DNA of 64,000 nucleotides from Zingiber officinale (Eukaryota; Streptophyta; Magnoliopsida; Zingiberales; Zingiberaceae). Of the stretch, positions 49,292 to 62,619 are shown piece by piece. The translations under genes were made by a program, and so were the position numbers. The notes beneath the pieces are model-generated. The model worked only from the letters and a program-made list of their open reading frames with translations, was not told the DNA's origin and did no database searches. How positions within the stretch are numbered: position 1 is the stretch's first letter; every line of letters begins with the position of its first letter. The DNA lies in the NCBI RefSeq assembly GCF_018446385.1, contig NC_055990.1:22563558-22627557 (forward strand). Reading direction: 5' to 3'.

Positions 49292-49306
49292 AATTTTAAT
49301 ATAATA

Positions 49307-50060
49307 CTTATTTATTCATCTTATTAATTGTTTGGAATAAATAAAACTATAACAATTGAATAGAAATTGAAAATTTTTAATTATGGTTGCATCTTTTTTT
49401 TTCTTGCTATTTTTGCCGAAGAAAAAACATTAATGAATTTTCTTATTTAAAGAATAGAAGAAAAGCATGGAAGAAAGAAATAGTTTTCAAAATTGGATGG
49501 AACTAGATGCAAAGAAGATTAGTAACCTTATAATATTATTTAGTGGTATTATTTTCTTCCATTTGGATCCTCTTAAAATAAGCAAAATGATTAAATACAT
49601 CTAATTTATTTTTCCGTTTCACTTAGCTTTTGTCACATGGAATAATAAATTTTAAGTATCACTAAGAGAAATAGTTCAATTTAGAGTTTAACTTTAGTCC
49701 ATCTAATGTTGAACTTAAACAGTCCATTTGCTTTATGTTTGAGTGAACTCAATACACTAATTTGAATATGTTTGGTCCAATTGTTCCACTTGAACATTTC
49801 AATTCATTCTACACATTTTACTATTTGATCTAGTGCAGGCGGCAAGTACTGATTCTATTTGTTTTTAGCACTTGTAGTTATCAAATCTATATAGATTTCT
49901 GTTGATAGTTTTATCTCATTTAGCATATGAAAATTAAATGGCAAAACCAAAAAGTTAGTTGGTAAGGATTACAACTGGGGAAGGAGGAGCAATTCAAAGA
50001 GAAATATTTTTATTATCCTACAACAATGCATACAGACGGTACAAAATACACTAGCCATCG
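49307..50060. other. Intergenic DNA 3' of SAMS copy 2
   Basis: AT-rich, no coding sequence recognised. The right end grades into the SAMS copy 2 3' UTR, whose similarity to copy 1 begins near 50065. Confidence 0.55.
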
Positions 50061-50304
50061 TCGATCAACTCCACAAGCGGCAATATAAATTCATTGATAG
50101 ACTCCAGCTCTCTGTTGCGTCTTTAATCATTTAGAGAAATCTAGTCCGGCCACTCCACTTTCAAGCTTCAGCAAACAAGTAAAGCAGAAAATGAAGGAAA
50201 CAAACATAATAAGAGATAACTGAATAGGCGTCTATGTTAAGGATTGGAAACTAAAGCAGCAATGATTCTCTAGATAATAGAAGATGAATTTAAATGGTAC
50301 GGAT

Positions 50305-51492
50305 TTAGGCAGCCGGCTTCTCCCACTTGAGGGGTTTGACCACCTCCCAGGTGAAGTCGGGGTCATCCCTGCCGAAGTGACCATATGCTGCAGTCTTGAG
50401 GAATCGGTTACCACCCCTCTTCAAGTCGAGATTGATGGTGATCATTCCAGGCCTGAAATCAAAGTTCTCCTTCACAAGCTTTAGAATCTCCTTGTCTGGG
50501 ATCTTGCCGGTGCCACAGGTGTCGACAAAGACTGAGAGTGGCTCAGGAACACCAATTGCATAGGACACTTGCACAATGCAACGGCGTGCGAGGCCGTTTG
50601 CCACAATGCTCTTGGCTGCTTGCCTAACGATATATGCACCACTCCTGTCGACCTTGGTAGGATCCTTGCCTGAGAAAGCACCACCACCGTGAGCTCCCCA
50701 GCCGCCGTAAGTGTCAATGATGATCTTGCGGCCAGTCAGGCCAGCATCGCCATGAGGACCACCTATGACAAAGCGTCCAGATGGGTTGAGGTGGAAGATG
50801 GTCTTCTCGTCGAGGTATTTATCAGGGATGACAGGCTTGATGACATGCTGCTTAAGGTCTGCAGCAATCTCATCGTTGGTGACAGTCTCATCGTGTTGGG
50901 TGGAGATCAAGACGGTGTGGACACGAATGGGAACCATGGCGCCATTTTCATTCTGATATTCGACTGTGACTTGGGTCTTCCCATCAGGCCTCAGCCATGG
51001 GCAGGTGCCATTCTTGCGGACTTCAGTGAGGCGGGCACCTAGCTTGGTGGCGAGGACATGGCTGAGAGGCATCAACTCAGGGGTCTCATCTGTTGCATAA
51101 CCAAACATGTGACCCTGGTCACCAGCTCCGATTTCCTCAGGGCGCTTGGTGAAGTGCCCATGGACACCTTGGGCAATGTCGGGTGATTGCTGCTCGATGT
51201 TAACTAGCACTTTGCAGTGATCAGCGTCCAGGCCAACATCATCTGACACAAAGCCAATTGAACGGCATGTTTCCCGAACAATCTTTTCATAATCAATATT
51301 GCCTTTGGTTGTGATCTCCCCGAAGACCATGACCATATTCGTTTTCGTGCACGTCTCACAAGCAACCTTGCTGTCAGGATCCTGTACCAAGCAGGCATCA
51401 AGGATTGCATCGGAGATCTGGTCGCACAACTTGTCAGGATGTCCCTCGTTCACAGATTCAGAGGTGAAAAGGAAGGTATCGATTTGAGCCAT
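50305..51492 (-). CDS. SAMS: S-adenosylmethionine synthetase, copy 2
   Basis: The second methionine adenosyltransferase gene (EC 2.5.1.6), 395 residues, intronless coding region, same strand as copy 1 at 8332-9519. All family signatures are intact ([24 protein letters not shown] at 122-136, GGGAFSGKD at 269-277). It differs from copy 1 by V36, C326 and L339; most nucleotide changes are silent. The 3' UTR also aligns with that of copy 1 (shared GATTCTCTAGATAATAGAAG near 50262-50282 and 8289-8309). The start is fixed by MAQIDTFLF and by a splice acceptor TTTCAG (AG at 51505-51504) just upstream. Both copies look functional; a pseudogene is unlikely. Confidence 0.97.
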   Translation of the reverse strand: MAQIDTFLFTSESVNEGHPDKLCDQISDAILDACLVQDPDSKVACETCTKTNMVMVFGEITTKGNIDYEKIVRETCRSIGFVSDDVGLDADHCKVLVNIEQQSPDIAQGVHGHFTKRPEEIGAGDQGHMFGYATDETPELMPLSHVLATKLGARLTEVRKNGTCPWLRPDGKTQVTVEYQNENGAMVPIRVHTVLISTQHDETVTNDEIAADLKQHVIKPVIPDKYLDEKTIFHLNPSGRFVIGGPHGDAGLTGRKIIIDTYGGWGAHGGGAFSGKDPTKVDRSGAYIVRQAAKSIVANGLARRCIVQVSYAIGVPEPLSVFVDTCGTGKIPDKEILKLVKENFDFRPGMITINLDLKRGGNRFLKTAAYGHFGRDDPDFTWEVVKPLKWEKPAA

Positions 51493-51503
51493 TATCCTCT
51501 AAC

Positions 51504-52574
51504 CTGAAACATCAAAAATGAAACTTAGAATACATATTTATAACACATAATCAAATTAGATGTCACTTTCATACGTATAAATATGAATACTGAAGCAGGT
51601 TCTGGATGCACTCATGCATGCTCTATGCATGTTTATGCTGGCAAAGAGACATTTGGAAAGGAGATTTATAGAACATAACACAGCAATTATTATGTATATG
51701 TTCCAAGAATGGAAAAACCAATACAACATGAAAACCAAAGTAAAGTAGAAAACTAAAAACCAAATTACAACGATAAGTGTAAAGGCCAGAATAGAAGCTA
51801 GTTATGTCCGTTCTACATCCAAAAAACAACTTTTTAGATCGAGTTGTGAAAGCTAGCATTGTACACCAAGTCATCAAAGGGATATATTACATGAAGAATT
51901 GAATCTTTTTATCCGCAGTCAAAACTCCATATAAAGTATTAGATCTGAATAGAAAATACTGACTTGAATAAAAAATAAACAGATCAGACAAGCTAAGGAG
52001 TGCATCTTACCGATCTTAGTTACTATATTTGAATAACTGAACTATTTTATGTGTAAGATGCTCGCATCAGACATATCTCAGCACAAAAATTAAAAATAAA
52101 ATAAAAAGGAAATTTCTAAGGTAAATAAACAAAATAGATCGAATCCTGCAGGACGACAAAAAAACAAAAATCTCAGGACCCAAGGAAAACAGTTCCAAAC
52201 AGATATATTCAACCGCAACAAGTCAAAATTACAGCTCTGCGTGGTTCTCTGACGAGATTTGAGCAAGAATGGTAAAAACAAAAGTACAAAACTACGCCAC
52301 AAGAATTCTTTTGAGAAAGATAGAAAAGCAGATCTGGTCATTTCGACAACGGAGTAGCGCCCAATAACTAATCAGCCATCTCCAAAACAACAACAAACGA
52401 AAACATCAGAAACCATTCAGAGAAGATCTAAATCTACACGCAACACGAACTAAGAAAAAAAATATTAATCTTAGAAAAACACCTTACTCCGGACACGATT
52501 TGGGTTGGCAGCGTTTGCTTTCGAGATCCACCCCTTTTCACGGGTTCTTCCAATACCCTCCTCCCTTATTTATA
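51504..52574 (-). promoter_or_regulatory. SAMS copy 2 TATA box, 5' UTR and 5' UTR intron
   Basis: A minus-strand TATAAATA box lies at 52567-52574 in the context GTCTATAAATAAGGG, closely matching that of copy 1. The leader (about 52540-52488) ends at a GGA/GTAAGG donor near 52487 (an alternative GT lies at 52482). The intron, about 980 bp, ends with TTTCAG at 51504. The short second leader segment before the ATG is GTTAGAGGATA. The intron is shorter than in copy 1 and little of it aligns by eye. Confidence 0.72.
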
Positions 52575-52995
52575 GACGGACCTGGCCCAGCGACTCACAA
52601 ACACCAGTACTTGATCTGACTCCATTTCAGGGGTCCACGTTTAAGGGGAATAGAAATACAGGTAGCATCCGAGTACCTTCTCAACGGGTTAATAATAAAA
52701 CTTAATGTTTTCTCGAATTAGGTTAGGTTGTTTATGCCACCCAACTTACTGGTTACATCTCACTTACCCCAGAGAGTTTGCCTCCGATGTGTCGAATCAT
52801 AAGACGGGTAGGACATTTGTAAAGGTTACTCGTACAAACGTTTCAGAGGTCCAGAACGGATGCGCCAGGATAGCCATCGAATCACGAAAGATCTGACGGC
52901 CCAGATTTTTCGGAGTAAGAGAAAATTGACTCGGTAGATGCGGTAGCCACACCAACCTCGCTGGCGGCCACCGTGACGTGGCACTTTGTAAGCTC
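52575..52995. other. Upstream region of SAMS copy 2
   Basis: Presumed promoter. No coding sequence or repeat is recognised. Confidence 0.5.
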
Positions 52996-52999
52996 GTCG

Positions 53000-53390
53000 G
53001 AGCTAAGATTTCTTGGACCATTTTTTATAATTCAATGGATGTGTCACTTTTATTTATGATTAGATCGTGATCCTGATCTAATCGTAATTAATTGTGATCC
53101 CTTTTAGGATTCATCATCCTCATCAGATTATAATTTTTGTTCGGAGCGGGTGCCCGAAGATCGTCCGAAGGACATCCTCGCTCGACACCCAATAACTTGA
53201 CCACTTATCCACCACTAGAGGTCTTCGGACGGTCTCCGACCGCCCGCTCCGAATAAAAACTATAATCCGGTGGAAACAATGAACACTGAAAGGGATCACA
53301 ATCAATTACGACCGGATCACGACTACGATCCGACTATAAATTCGAATGGCACATCCCTGAACTAAAAACAGTGGTCCAAGAAATCTCCTC
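53000..53390. mobile_element. Foldback MITE
   Basis: About 390 bp of imperfect inverted repeat centred near 53197. Matching arm blocks include GATTTCTTGGACCA (left 53007-53020; inverse at 53372-53385), GGATGTG(T/C)CA, TTGTGATCCCTTT and TTCGGAGCGGG. Arms are about 190 bp. There is no coding sequence. Confidence 0.8.
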
Positions 53391-53760
53391 TCAGCTCGTC
53401 GTGCATATTACAAAAATTGGAAAATTTTCACCAAAGCACTGCCATTATCATAAATAGCAACTTACTTTATGCACTCGTAAAAACAATAAAAAAATAAATG
53501 TTAAATAGAATGAATATTTTACAAGTCAATAAAGCATACTTTAGTAAAGATGGCAATTTCAACGTGCCCCAAAGAATGGTCAACAATTCTTGCACATAAT
53601 CAGCAATAAAAAAAATTAAAATAAAATAAAATAATGCGTCCTGATCAAACTTTGTTTTAATTAAACACGTAATCAATCATAAAAAAACAATAATAATAAG
53701 TCAATCTGATACACCATACCTACTTTAATATTATTTACAGAGAATAACCCTCTAAGATTA
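53391..53760. other. Intergenic DNA
   Basis: AT-rich, no gene. The right part may be the PP2C 3' UTR. Confidence 0.5.
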
Positions 53761-53924
53761 TTACAATCAAAATAATGGACGACAGGAAGAACAAATTTAA
53801 GAAAACTACAAAACTGGTTGGCTATTCTATGATTATGGCCACTCTAATTCAGCCAAAACAGGATCACAGAGTAATTTTCAGGATTTTGTCGTCCCTTCCA
53901 GATATTTACAAAGATCATGTAAGC

Positions 53925-56900
53925 TCAACTCTGGCCATTTTTACCCAACCAGCTCTTAAGGTTACAAAGTGCATCGATTGACAGGCTTTTGCAACACCTA
54001 AATCCGCAGAGCTGCGGTTGTTGTTGTTCACCTTGTAGCATGGAAGGACTGGAATATTCGTCGGAGAAGCAGACCACAAGCAATGTAAGATTGTCAAATG
54101 TCTTCAGCCGCAGTGCCTCCATAACTACCTCTCTAGCACACAACTCAGGGTTGTCGTGCCGTCTCAGTCCCTTGCTCACTATGTCAACGGCGTGCTGGCT
54201 TGACATCACGTCCCATATGCCGTCACATCCTAGAATTAGGAACTCATCATCCTCTGATAGAAGGGCATGCCTGAACTCGGGCTCTGCGATGAGAGGGGAA
54301 GGAGAGCCTCGAGGCTCTTTGATGTCCCAGTCTCCCAAGGCGCGAGTGAGCGACAGCACACCATTGAGGTAACCGCCATCAATGTAACCGCCAGATGCCT
54401 CGATCCTCTGACGTTCGACTGCATTTGTGGGCCTGTGATCCTGTGACATTTCAACTGCTTCACCTTTTCTACATAGAACAGCTCGGCAATCTCCAGCATT
54501 GGCGACCATGAGCAGCCTGCACACGGTTGTGAAAACGATGGAGATAACCAACATGCTAAGAGTAAAGGACCAAGTGAGAACTAATAATTCAGCAATCAAC
54601 AGTATCACTAATTGAACATTCAATCAAATACAGTATGAGTCAAAAAGATCCTTGACAAAACTACAACTCATATACGTTCATAAAACTGATACATGATGAC
54701 TCATACATCAGATTTATGGATACGTCGTTGTTCACAGTTAGCTGAGACTCTTCAATGACCACCCAACAAGAAATAAAATCCTTGTAAAACTGTGTTTTAG
54801 TATCAAAACATATGCAACTATATCAAAGGCCTGATGTGATTGCTTTCAGAATTACCTACCTTCCAAATACCAGTGCCATGAGTGCTGTGGTTCCAGAAGA
54901 ACTGCTAATACACTCATCAGCCAAAGCAAGGTCAGCAAGATGGAATGCGCTTTTGATTGAGTCCTCGACTGATTTCATGAAATCCTCATCAGGTTCATCA
55001 GCATGAGGAAAGCCAGCATCTTCAAATAAGAACCTAATGGCATGCCTTTTAATATAGGCTGATGCATCTGGACCTCCGTGGCCATCAAAAATCTGTGTAA
55101 CAAAGATTTTTCTTGTAACAAAACTATTATCTGCAGCAAATATTAATAAGGTCATATATCAAGTGGTATTAATAGGTTACCCCATAAAAGGCACTAGGTG
55201 TTGGGCACCTAAACATAGTTCCCAGATTTTCCGAGAGATCATCAATGCGAATGTGTTCATCTTCCATGTATCTCCTAGGTCCAATATTGGCAAAGCTACC
55301 AGAACGAAGATTAGGAACAAATTGATGTGATCTAAAAGAATTAACTGAGGCAAGTGATGATCTTGTGCCCTGTCAAACCATAGAAAAATATACATAATTT
55401 GTTACTTGAGCACACAAACTTCTTTCGGGAACCAAAGCAACTGTATGTGATCTATATCCATCATGCAACAATAAATAAGCAGATACATCCACTTCAAAGA
55501 AGAAAGCAAATGAATAACCAAAAAACCTCATAGATGAGTCAAATCTCTTTACATAGGATCTCGATTGAAACTTTTGCAACCTAACGTATTATTAGTTTTG
55601 AAAGATATGTTTTCAACTATGAAATTGACAGGACAAAAAGATTCTTAACAATATGTAGTTTTTTGTGATGCCCTTGTAGGGTTAAGGCATCATACTATTA
55701 CCACCATATCCAGCTTCAGCAAACCTTACATCCATTCAAGCACAATTAGAAAACTTACAATCTTCATTTGCAGTGCTTGTAGATATCAATACCATTTGTC
55801 ATGCTGTACATTTCAGCTAATAAGGCTATAGATCCAAACAACATCAACTTTCTTAATTCTTAGAGACTTAGCTACTTGATCAAAATAAGCAGCCACCAAA
55901 GATCATTGAATTTTAATCATAATAGAGTACAAGAACAAACACCATGGATTACAAGAAATATGAAATATGTCCTGAAAGCCAAATGAAGAAAATTTAAACT
56001 TGCAACTTTTGAAGGGAAGAAAGAACAACAAAAATAACTGAGCAACAGAGAAAAAAGTAACCAATGATGGAAGTTGAAGAAAAACTAGTAGATCAAAAGC
56101 AACATGCTGAAATATAAAAGCCATGATAACACTGTTGTCTGAATATAGTATGGTGGTCTCACGTGGGCTCAATTTGTCATTTAAGTTACTAGATGTCACA
56201 GTGACAAATGCTTTTAGCCTTTGATAACATAAAATAAGGCAACATATCATGCACTTTTTAAAATTATTTTACCATTTATGCTATATGCCGGGTTCCTTTA
56301 TGTGTTCCTAAACTACAGATTATGTCATTGTTATTTTAGGGACAATTTGTTATTTTCTAAGAATAGATCCTTCCACAATTAATCAACTATATTGCCGGAT
56401 TTATTTTAATTGATGAAAATTTACCAGCCATTGAATTCTGAATGTCATTAAATTCATTTTTTGATCTCGTAGATAAATAATAATTGTATTTAACTGTGAA
56501 TAATTATAAATGTTTTTAATGAATCCTAAATTTGAAAGTTTATGGTCAGACAATTGAACTTCTTTTGAAAAAAAACATAAATTAGAATCGCTACTAGCAT
56601 TCAATTATTTCTAGTCTAAATTGCATGCCTAGAAATTACATAAGTTAAGAGAATGAAGGTGGAATCCACCCTATCCTTGTAAACTTTTAAATCTAACCTG
56701 CAATCCCTGTGTGCCAAGTGAGAAACGTTTACCATGAATTTGATAGAAATGGCTCAAATGAAAAATCAGCATGCGTGAATTCATACAACTACTCTTAATA
56801 ATTCAGAAATAAATTTCAAGCTCGATATGAAAAATCAACTACGTTTCAAGTCATTCATCAAAAGCTAGAAAGAAAGAAAGAAAAAAATCATTTACAAACA

Positions 56901-57362
56901 ATCGACCTAGCCAAAGGAAACAGTAAAGAACCAACAGATTTTTTTCCCCTTCTTTAACAATATAGCGCCAGACTGAAATATACTTAATCAAACAAGGATA
57001 AACAAAAATTTCCTAGTAATATTCTCAAAATCTTGAGAAATTGAATTGAATCGACGAATAACGGAGCTTCTTTTCACTCCCCGCCTGAAGGAACACAACA
57101 AGAGCACACGCAACTACACGAAAGAGTTACCTACAAATCTAGTGGGAAAAAAAAAACAAACTTCAAAATCAAAACTCACCATCTCGGAAACCGTAAGATC
57201 AACCTCCACGTTATCTGATCCCCCACCGGAAACCGCAGCTGAAGCTGCAGCTGCTTCGGACACTTGGACGACCTCCTCGACGACTCCGGACCCGCATCGG
57301 CTGTGTACGACGAGCACCGGCAACTTTGAGGGAGAAACCTCCGCCTCAACGAGCATCTCCAA
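53925..57362 (-). CDS. Protein phosphatase 2C, four coding exons
   Basis: A metal-dependent Ser/Thr phosphatase of the plant PP2C family. Exons inferred from splice signals and frame: 57362-57180 (MEMLVEAEV..., 61 codons), 55369-55181, 55092-54860 and 54516-53925. They total 1197 nt, or 398 residues. Introns have GT-AG ends (first about 1.8 kb). PP2C motifs are complete: RRYMEDEH near residues 93-100, FDGHGG near 126-131, [40 protein letters not shown] and DNLTLLVV. The metal-binding Asp and Glu positions are present, so the enzyme should be active. The N-terminal 80 residues and the Gln/Cys-rich tail are outside the domain. It resembles the PP2C22/27-type group, but the subgroup is not certain. 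It lacks membrane segments and a clear targeting signal, so it is probably nuclear or cytosolic. Confidence 0.9.
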
Positions 57363-58960
57363 CCACGGCCGTTCTTCTTCTTCTTCTTCTTCTTCCCCAA
57401 TCGTATAGCTAGCGAAAAAAGATAGATCGAATTACCTCCTAGAAAGCCCGCTGCTGTATCTGCGCGATCTCGGATCGAAGAACACGAGAGGAAATTTGGG
57501 GACTTTCTTTTTCTTTAACCACCATGTGGATTCCCAAAACTCCAAGCGCGACGACGTCGTCAAATGGCCATCACGGTCCTAAAGCGCCGTTTAGCTCGAT
57601 GAGGGAGACGGAGACGCCATTATCAAGGCCGAGGCCCACGTGAGTGCCTTAACAATCGTGCCCTACCGCTGATGGTTAAATACGAACCGTAGGATGAATA
57701 TCGCACGGGCGGGTTTGTGCCACTTCTTGCCGACGTCTCGGATTGAAGGACCCTACTGTCCGATCGAACCGAGGGCAGATCCTCTCGTCCGTATTTTTTT
57801 TATTTGGATGAGAAAAAGATCATTTACATATATTCATGGAGAGTTATGGTCCAATATATAAGTGACTCATTCACTAATCCATAAAAAAAAAAAAAAAAAA
57901 AACAGATCAAAAAATCTAGGCTGGATCGAACCGGTTGTGAATCGAATAAAATCGACCCGCTACTTAATTTTGAGTGAAATTTTAGGGTATCATTTTCATT
58001 TTCATTTTTTAAAAAATACATATTTTCTAAAAAATAAAAAATAATTTTTTGTCATTCTTTATTTTTCTAGAAAATGATAATCAATTTTTCAGAAAACACG
58101 TGTGAAAAACGTAAACCAAACATCATTTTTCAGAAAATACATATTTTCCAGAAAATAAAAATAAAAAACACGCGTACCAAACGCCCCCTAACTCCCCTTA
58201 GTTTTCTTTTTTTGTAGTTTTTTTTTAAAAAAAAAACTTAAAGATTTAATCAAATACCAAACTGCCACTGATATTTCATCCCGCAGTCAAAATATTCATT
58301 ATTAAAATTAAAACCATATTTTAATTTTTAAAATTCTAAACCATTATAAGAGGATATATATATATATATATAAATGTTTTTTAGCAATGAACTACATTAC
58401 ACGTATTTAATTCTCAAGAAGTATATTTTAGACATGAAATAAAATTGGTCAACATGTCCAAAAAAAAACTTTTACATATTTTTCAAAAGCATGTCACGTC
58501 AAGGGCATTGACCAGCACAACCTTCGAGCAATTCAATTAATCAAGACAAAATGATTATTTCATGAGAGCAAAATAATAAATGTTTGACCGTAGAAAAAGA
58601 GGGTTAGTTGAAATGTTGAATAGGTTGAACCATAACGGAAAGATTTAGTCAAAATTGTTTTATAGTTTTATAAATTACAAGGCTTAGCATAAAAAAAAAA
58701 CAACAAACGAGCCTATTGGATTAGTTGGACTTGTGACATCTGACTTCCTGGTCAACTGACTTGTTCATAGATTAATTTGTGTTCTGAGGCAGTATGTATT
58801 TAAATTTCCACCATCCATGACCCTATGATAATTCAGTAGGTACTACTAGATTATGGCCAGGTTGAATACAAAAAACACATCTAGCTAATGAACAACGTAA
58901 ACACATTACAACGACGAAATAAAAAATATTTGATTGATGGAACCATGCATTGCAGCATTT
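57363..58960. other. PP2C upstream region and intergenic DNA
   Basis: 57363-57480 is likely PP2C 5' UTR (minus). Beyond it is AT-rich DNA with a poly-A run at about 57882-57902 and a (TA)n run at about 58346-58368. The segment about 57970-58198 is rich in TTTTCTAGAAAAT-like inverted words and ends CGTACCAAACGCCCCC, resembling a MITE terminus, but no left end was found. No gene is seen. Confidence 0.5.
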
Positions 58961-59023
58961 ACTATCGCTCACCAGATTAATAAACAATATATGAAGTGCA
59001 TCCCAACAAGGAACACATTATTC

Positions 59024-60497
59024 CTAGCGATCCCATCCGGAAGGACGTTTTCTTTCTCGGGGCCTCTGTCTTGAGCTGCAATCACAAGGAGAAAAACGAA
59101 TCAGAGACAATAAAAATAGGCAAAGATATAACAAATGCATGCTACTCTCAAGTATTTGAAATCAGCCATATGGATCTTAAGCTTTTTTCAACTCAATACC
59201 GACTACAATGGATCGAACAAAGCATCTGGTTATAGTGCATCATGACAGTTTAGTTTTAAAGAAAACATATTTTTATAGTTTCAACTCAATACGAGATTTT
59301 TATTTGTTGGCTAACCTTTCAGAGCCCTTGTGGTTGTTATTCTCATTTTTGTTTTCTCCGTCCTTGGAAGCGGGAACAAAAGGATTAACCAAGCGTGCCT
59401 TGTATCCATCCCCTCCGATCGAACCACCAGAGACAAAACCGGGTAAGGCTGGCCTTGCAATGGAGGATACATTACCCTTAGTACTAGATGAGGCAGCCAC
59501 AAAATTGCTTTTGAATTGTGCCATCATCCCGGTTCTCAACGAATTGACAGTAGATGATCTATTACTCTGAACAGAGTGAGAAGGTGTTGCTGCATTTGTA
59601 GTCTCTGGATTGTAGCCAATACCGAGTCCGAAGTCCACACCTCGTACACCACGCCCACCTCCGCCACCACCTTTTCCTCTACCTGCAACTTTTCTCCCAC
59701 CTGATAAAGAGTTTCTTTATGTTAACATACTGAACATGGTTATGTTTTACGACAGTACATTCCACAAAAAAAAAAAATACCACACATGAAAAACACATTT
59801 ATTTTAAACTGTACTAGAATGGCATGGAAATAATACACATACCAGAACCTTTTCGTGCATCACGTTTAGCCCTGAACTTCCCATCCTGAATTTAATAGAA
59901 GATTCAATGAACATATTTATAGAGAAGAAAACAAAACAGTTTTCTTGCTATTCATTTCAGCTTACAAGGTCATGGTTGCTTCATAAAAAACAGATACAAC
60001 ACTCTTAACTTAACTCATTTGTTGGACAATGAAAAAAACAGTAGAATTTTGATAGAATCAAGGCTCCAATGCACTCGATGTTTCATAACCATCGTATAAG
60101 TATTATAAGCAACCTCGTTGGCAAATGGTAGTATTTAAAATTATAAATGTGTTGGTGCCGAGGATAATTTTAATGGAAGACCAGAATAAATAGACTTTAG
60201 GCACGCAGAACTAAATTAAGGTTACAGCAAAAGCCAAATATCAGGATTCATTGACACAGCAAGACTGCTTCTCATAAAAGCCAACAAGAACTTAAATTAA
60301 CCTGGTATGGCCTAAGCATAACTAACAACGGCAAAAATGAAAAACCATTGTAAGGTATAATTACTCAATGTACATAATGGATAAATAAAAAGTTTATAAG
60401 CCATACCTTCATAGCAAGATCCATCAACTCAGCAGGGACATCCTGACCAACAGCTATCAAGCTATTCACTAATTCACCAGCAAACCGTGCTTCCTTT

Positions 60498-60529
<32 letters not shown>

Positions 60530-62619
60530 ATCCCCAGCACGGCCTGTTCGACCAATGCGATGGACATGCATGTCCATATCTCTAGCAATATCGTAATTAA
60601 CAACTGACTTGATCGATTTTATGTCAAGTCCCCGGGCAGCAACATCAGTGGCCACAAGAACATGATACGTTCCTGATTTGAACTTCTGCAAAATGTCCAT
60701 GCGAGAGGCTTGGTCCTTGTCCCCGTGAAGGGCTGCAATTTTGAAACCTTTCTGAAGCAACTGACTTTCAATCTCATCCACTGTAGCCTTCTTTGAGGCA
60801 AATACAAGAGCATCCCCATCGTCAATCAATCCAGGTAGCTTATCAAGAAGCCAAGGCATCTTCTCAGCATCAGAAGGGATTACATTTACAACCTGAGTAA
60901 TATCCTCATTTGCCATTCCTACCTCACCAACTGTAACCCTTAGAGGATCAGAAAGAATTTCTCTTGCTAATCGTTCAACTTTGTATGGCATAGTAGCTGA
61001 GAAAAGTAAAGTCTGTCGATCAGGTCTAATTTGACCAACAATAGACCTAATCTGTGGCTCAAAGCCAAGATCAAACATTCGATCGGCTTCATCTAGTACA
61101 AGATAAGTTGCTCTAGTCATTGTCAGAGCCTTCATCTTAAGCAAGTCAATAAGTCTTCCTGGAGTGGCAACAACTATTTCACAACCTGCCTTGAGTTCTC
61201 TGAACTGATCTAATTTGGATACCCCACCGTACACAGCAGCAACACGAAGTCCATAAGGTTTTGAAAATTTCTTAGTTTCTAGATATATCTGATGTGCCAA
61301 TTCCCTTGTTGGAGCACATATCACACCTATTGGACCTTGTCCTTTGTCAACTTCAGGCTGATCCATAATATGAACAATCATAGGGAGAACAAATGCAGCA
61401 GTTTTACCGGAACCTGTTTTTGCAATGCCAATAATATCTCTACCAGACAGTACAATGGGGAGAGCCTGACATTGTATTGTTGTTGGTTTTTCATAGGCCT
61501 GCTTTGCAATAGCACCCATTAGCGGAGAAGGAAACCCACAATCTTCAAAGAGTTTGATTGGTTTTGGTATATCAAAACCCGAGACTCGGATGGCTAAAGT
61601 TTTCCGGTACTCAGAAATTTCATGATCACTCATACCTACAAAATGAACAAAAAACAAACCTTAAAAATCACAGATGAAAACATAATACTGCACATTGGTT
61701 CCTAAATAGCTCTTTCAGCATCCTAAGTTGGCAAACCTCAAAATTCCTAACAACTGTGACATGGAAACCATACTGGTAAAAAGGTTTTCTACACTATAAC
61801 ATATCAATATAGCAAAGTTAGCAGACAGACAACATGAACATCTGTCAGATCTTGAAGGTCAAAGCATTTTAAAATTTCCATCCCATTTGTCCAAATTGTC
61901 ATCTGACTTACATGACAACAGTCACACAATATGTAGAAGGGATGTTTTAGTACACAAGAGAAAATTACTACTAACACAATTGACTTAAGTGTCATAGAAA
62001 CAGCAGGAAAGCTACGAAATTTACCTGATACTGAAGGATTCTCTTCGTAGAAATCCTTGTTAAACGGCTCGTAGTCCATAGTGCTATGATCCAATGCCGG
62101 AATGGGCTCGATCTTTCGTTTATCCATGACAATCGGGTTATCATCTGAGTCATATTCTATCGCCCCTAAGTCCACTGCTTTGGCTGCAGCATACACCTCC
62201 TCATCTGAATCATACCCAGCGTGAAGAGCCTCTGATGCCAGAATCAACCCGGCATCCTTCTTCGATCGTAAGAAGCTCTCCACAGGGTCGTCCTCGTCCT
62301 CGTCATCATATCTTTCGCCCTTGTCCTTCGACATCGTAGAGGCAGGAGGCGGAACCCGGATCTCCTCCTGGATCCCCTCCATGAAGGCGTCGAGCGGGTC
62401 GATCTCGAGGTCGTCTCCGCCGCCTCCTGCAATAGGACGATCGGGAGAGTCGGACTGGTCGTAGTCGATGTTGTCGAGGTCCGCATCCTCATGGTTGTCT
62501 CCGCCGCCGCGGGAGGTAGGTGGGACGTAGAGGCGCTGCGGAGCCGGCGTTCTCTCGAAGTTGTAGGTGGCGGGGCGGTTGATCCCGAATCCCTCGAAAC
62601 CAAACTTGCGCTTCGACAT
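59024..62619 (-). CDS. RH24: DEAD-box ATP-dependent RNA helicase, RH24/DDX42-like
   Basis: Five exons inferred from GT-AG signals and frame: 62619-62025, 61635-60407, 59885-59843, 59700-59316 and 59075-59024. They total 2304 nt, or 767 residues, close to the usual plant RH24 length. The N-terminus is acidic and Gly/Pro-rich (MSKRKFGFEGFG...). The helicase core is complete: Q motif PTTIQCQALPI (about 249-259), AKTGSGKT (270-277), PTRELA, TPGRL, DEAD (380-383), SAT (about 411-413), VFASKK, ATDVAARGLDI and HRIGRTGRAG. The tail is Gly/Arg- and Ser-rich and ends with a short Arg-rich exon, SSRQRPRERKRPSGWDR. DDX42-type helicases are linked to the spliceosome (SF3b-associated) and act in the nucleus. 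If the last intron is kept, the protein ends GSERLANK instead. Confidence 0.92.

Noticed and set aside
57970-58198. MITE upstream of PP2C
   Set aside because: Only a right-end-like CAAACGCCCCC and AT-rich inverted words are seen. Without a left end or target duplication it was not called as an element.
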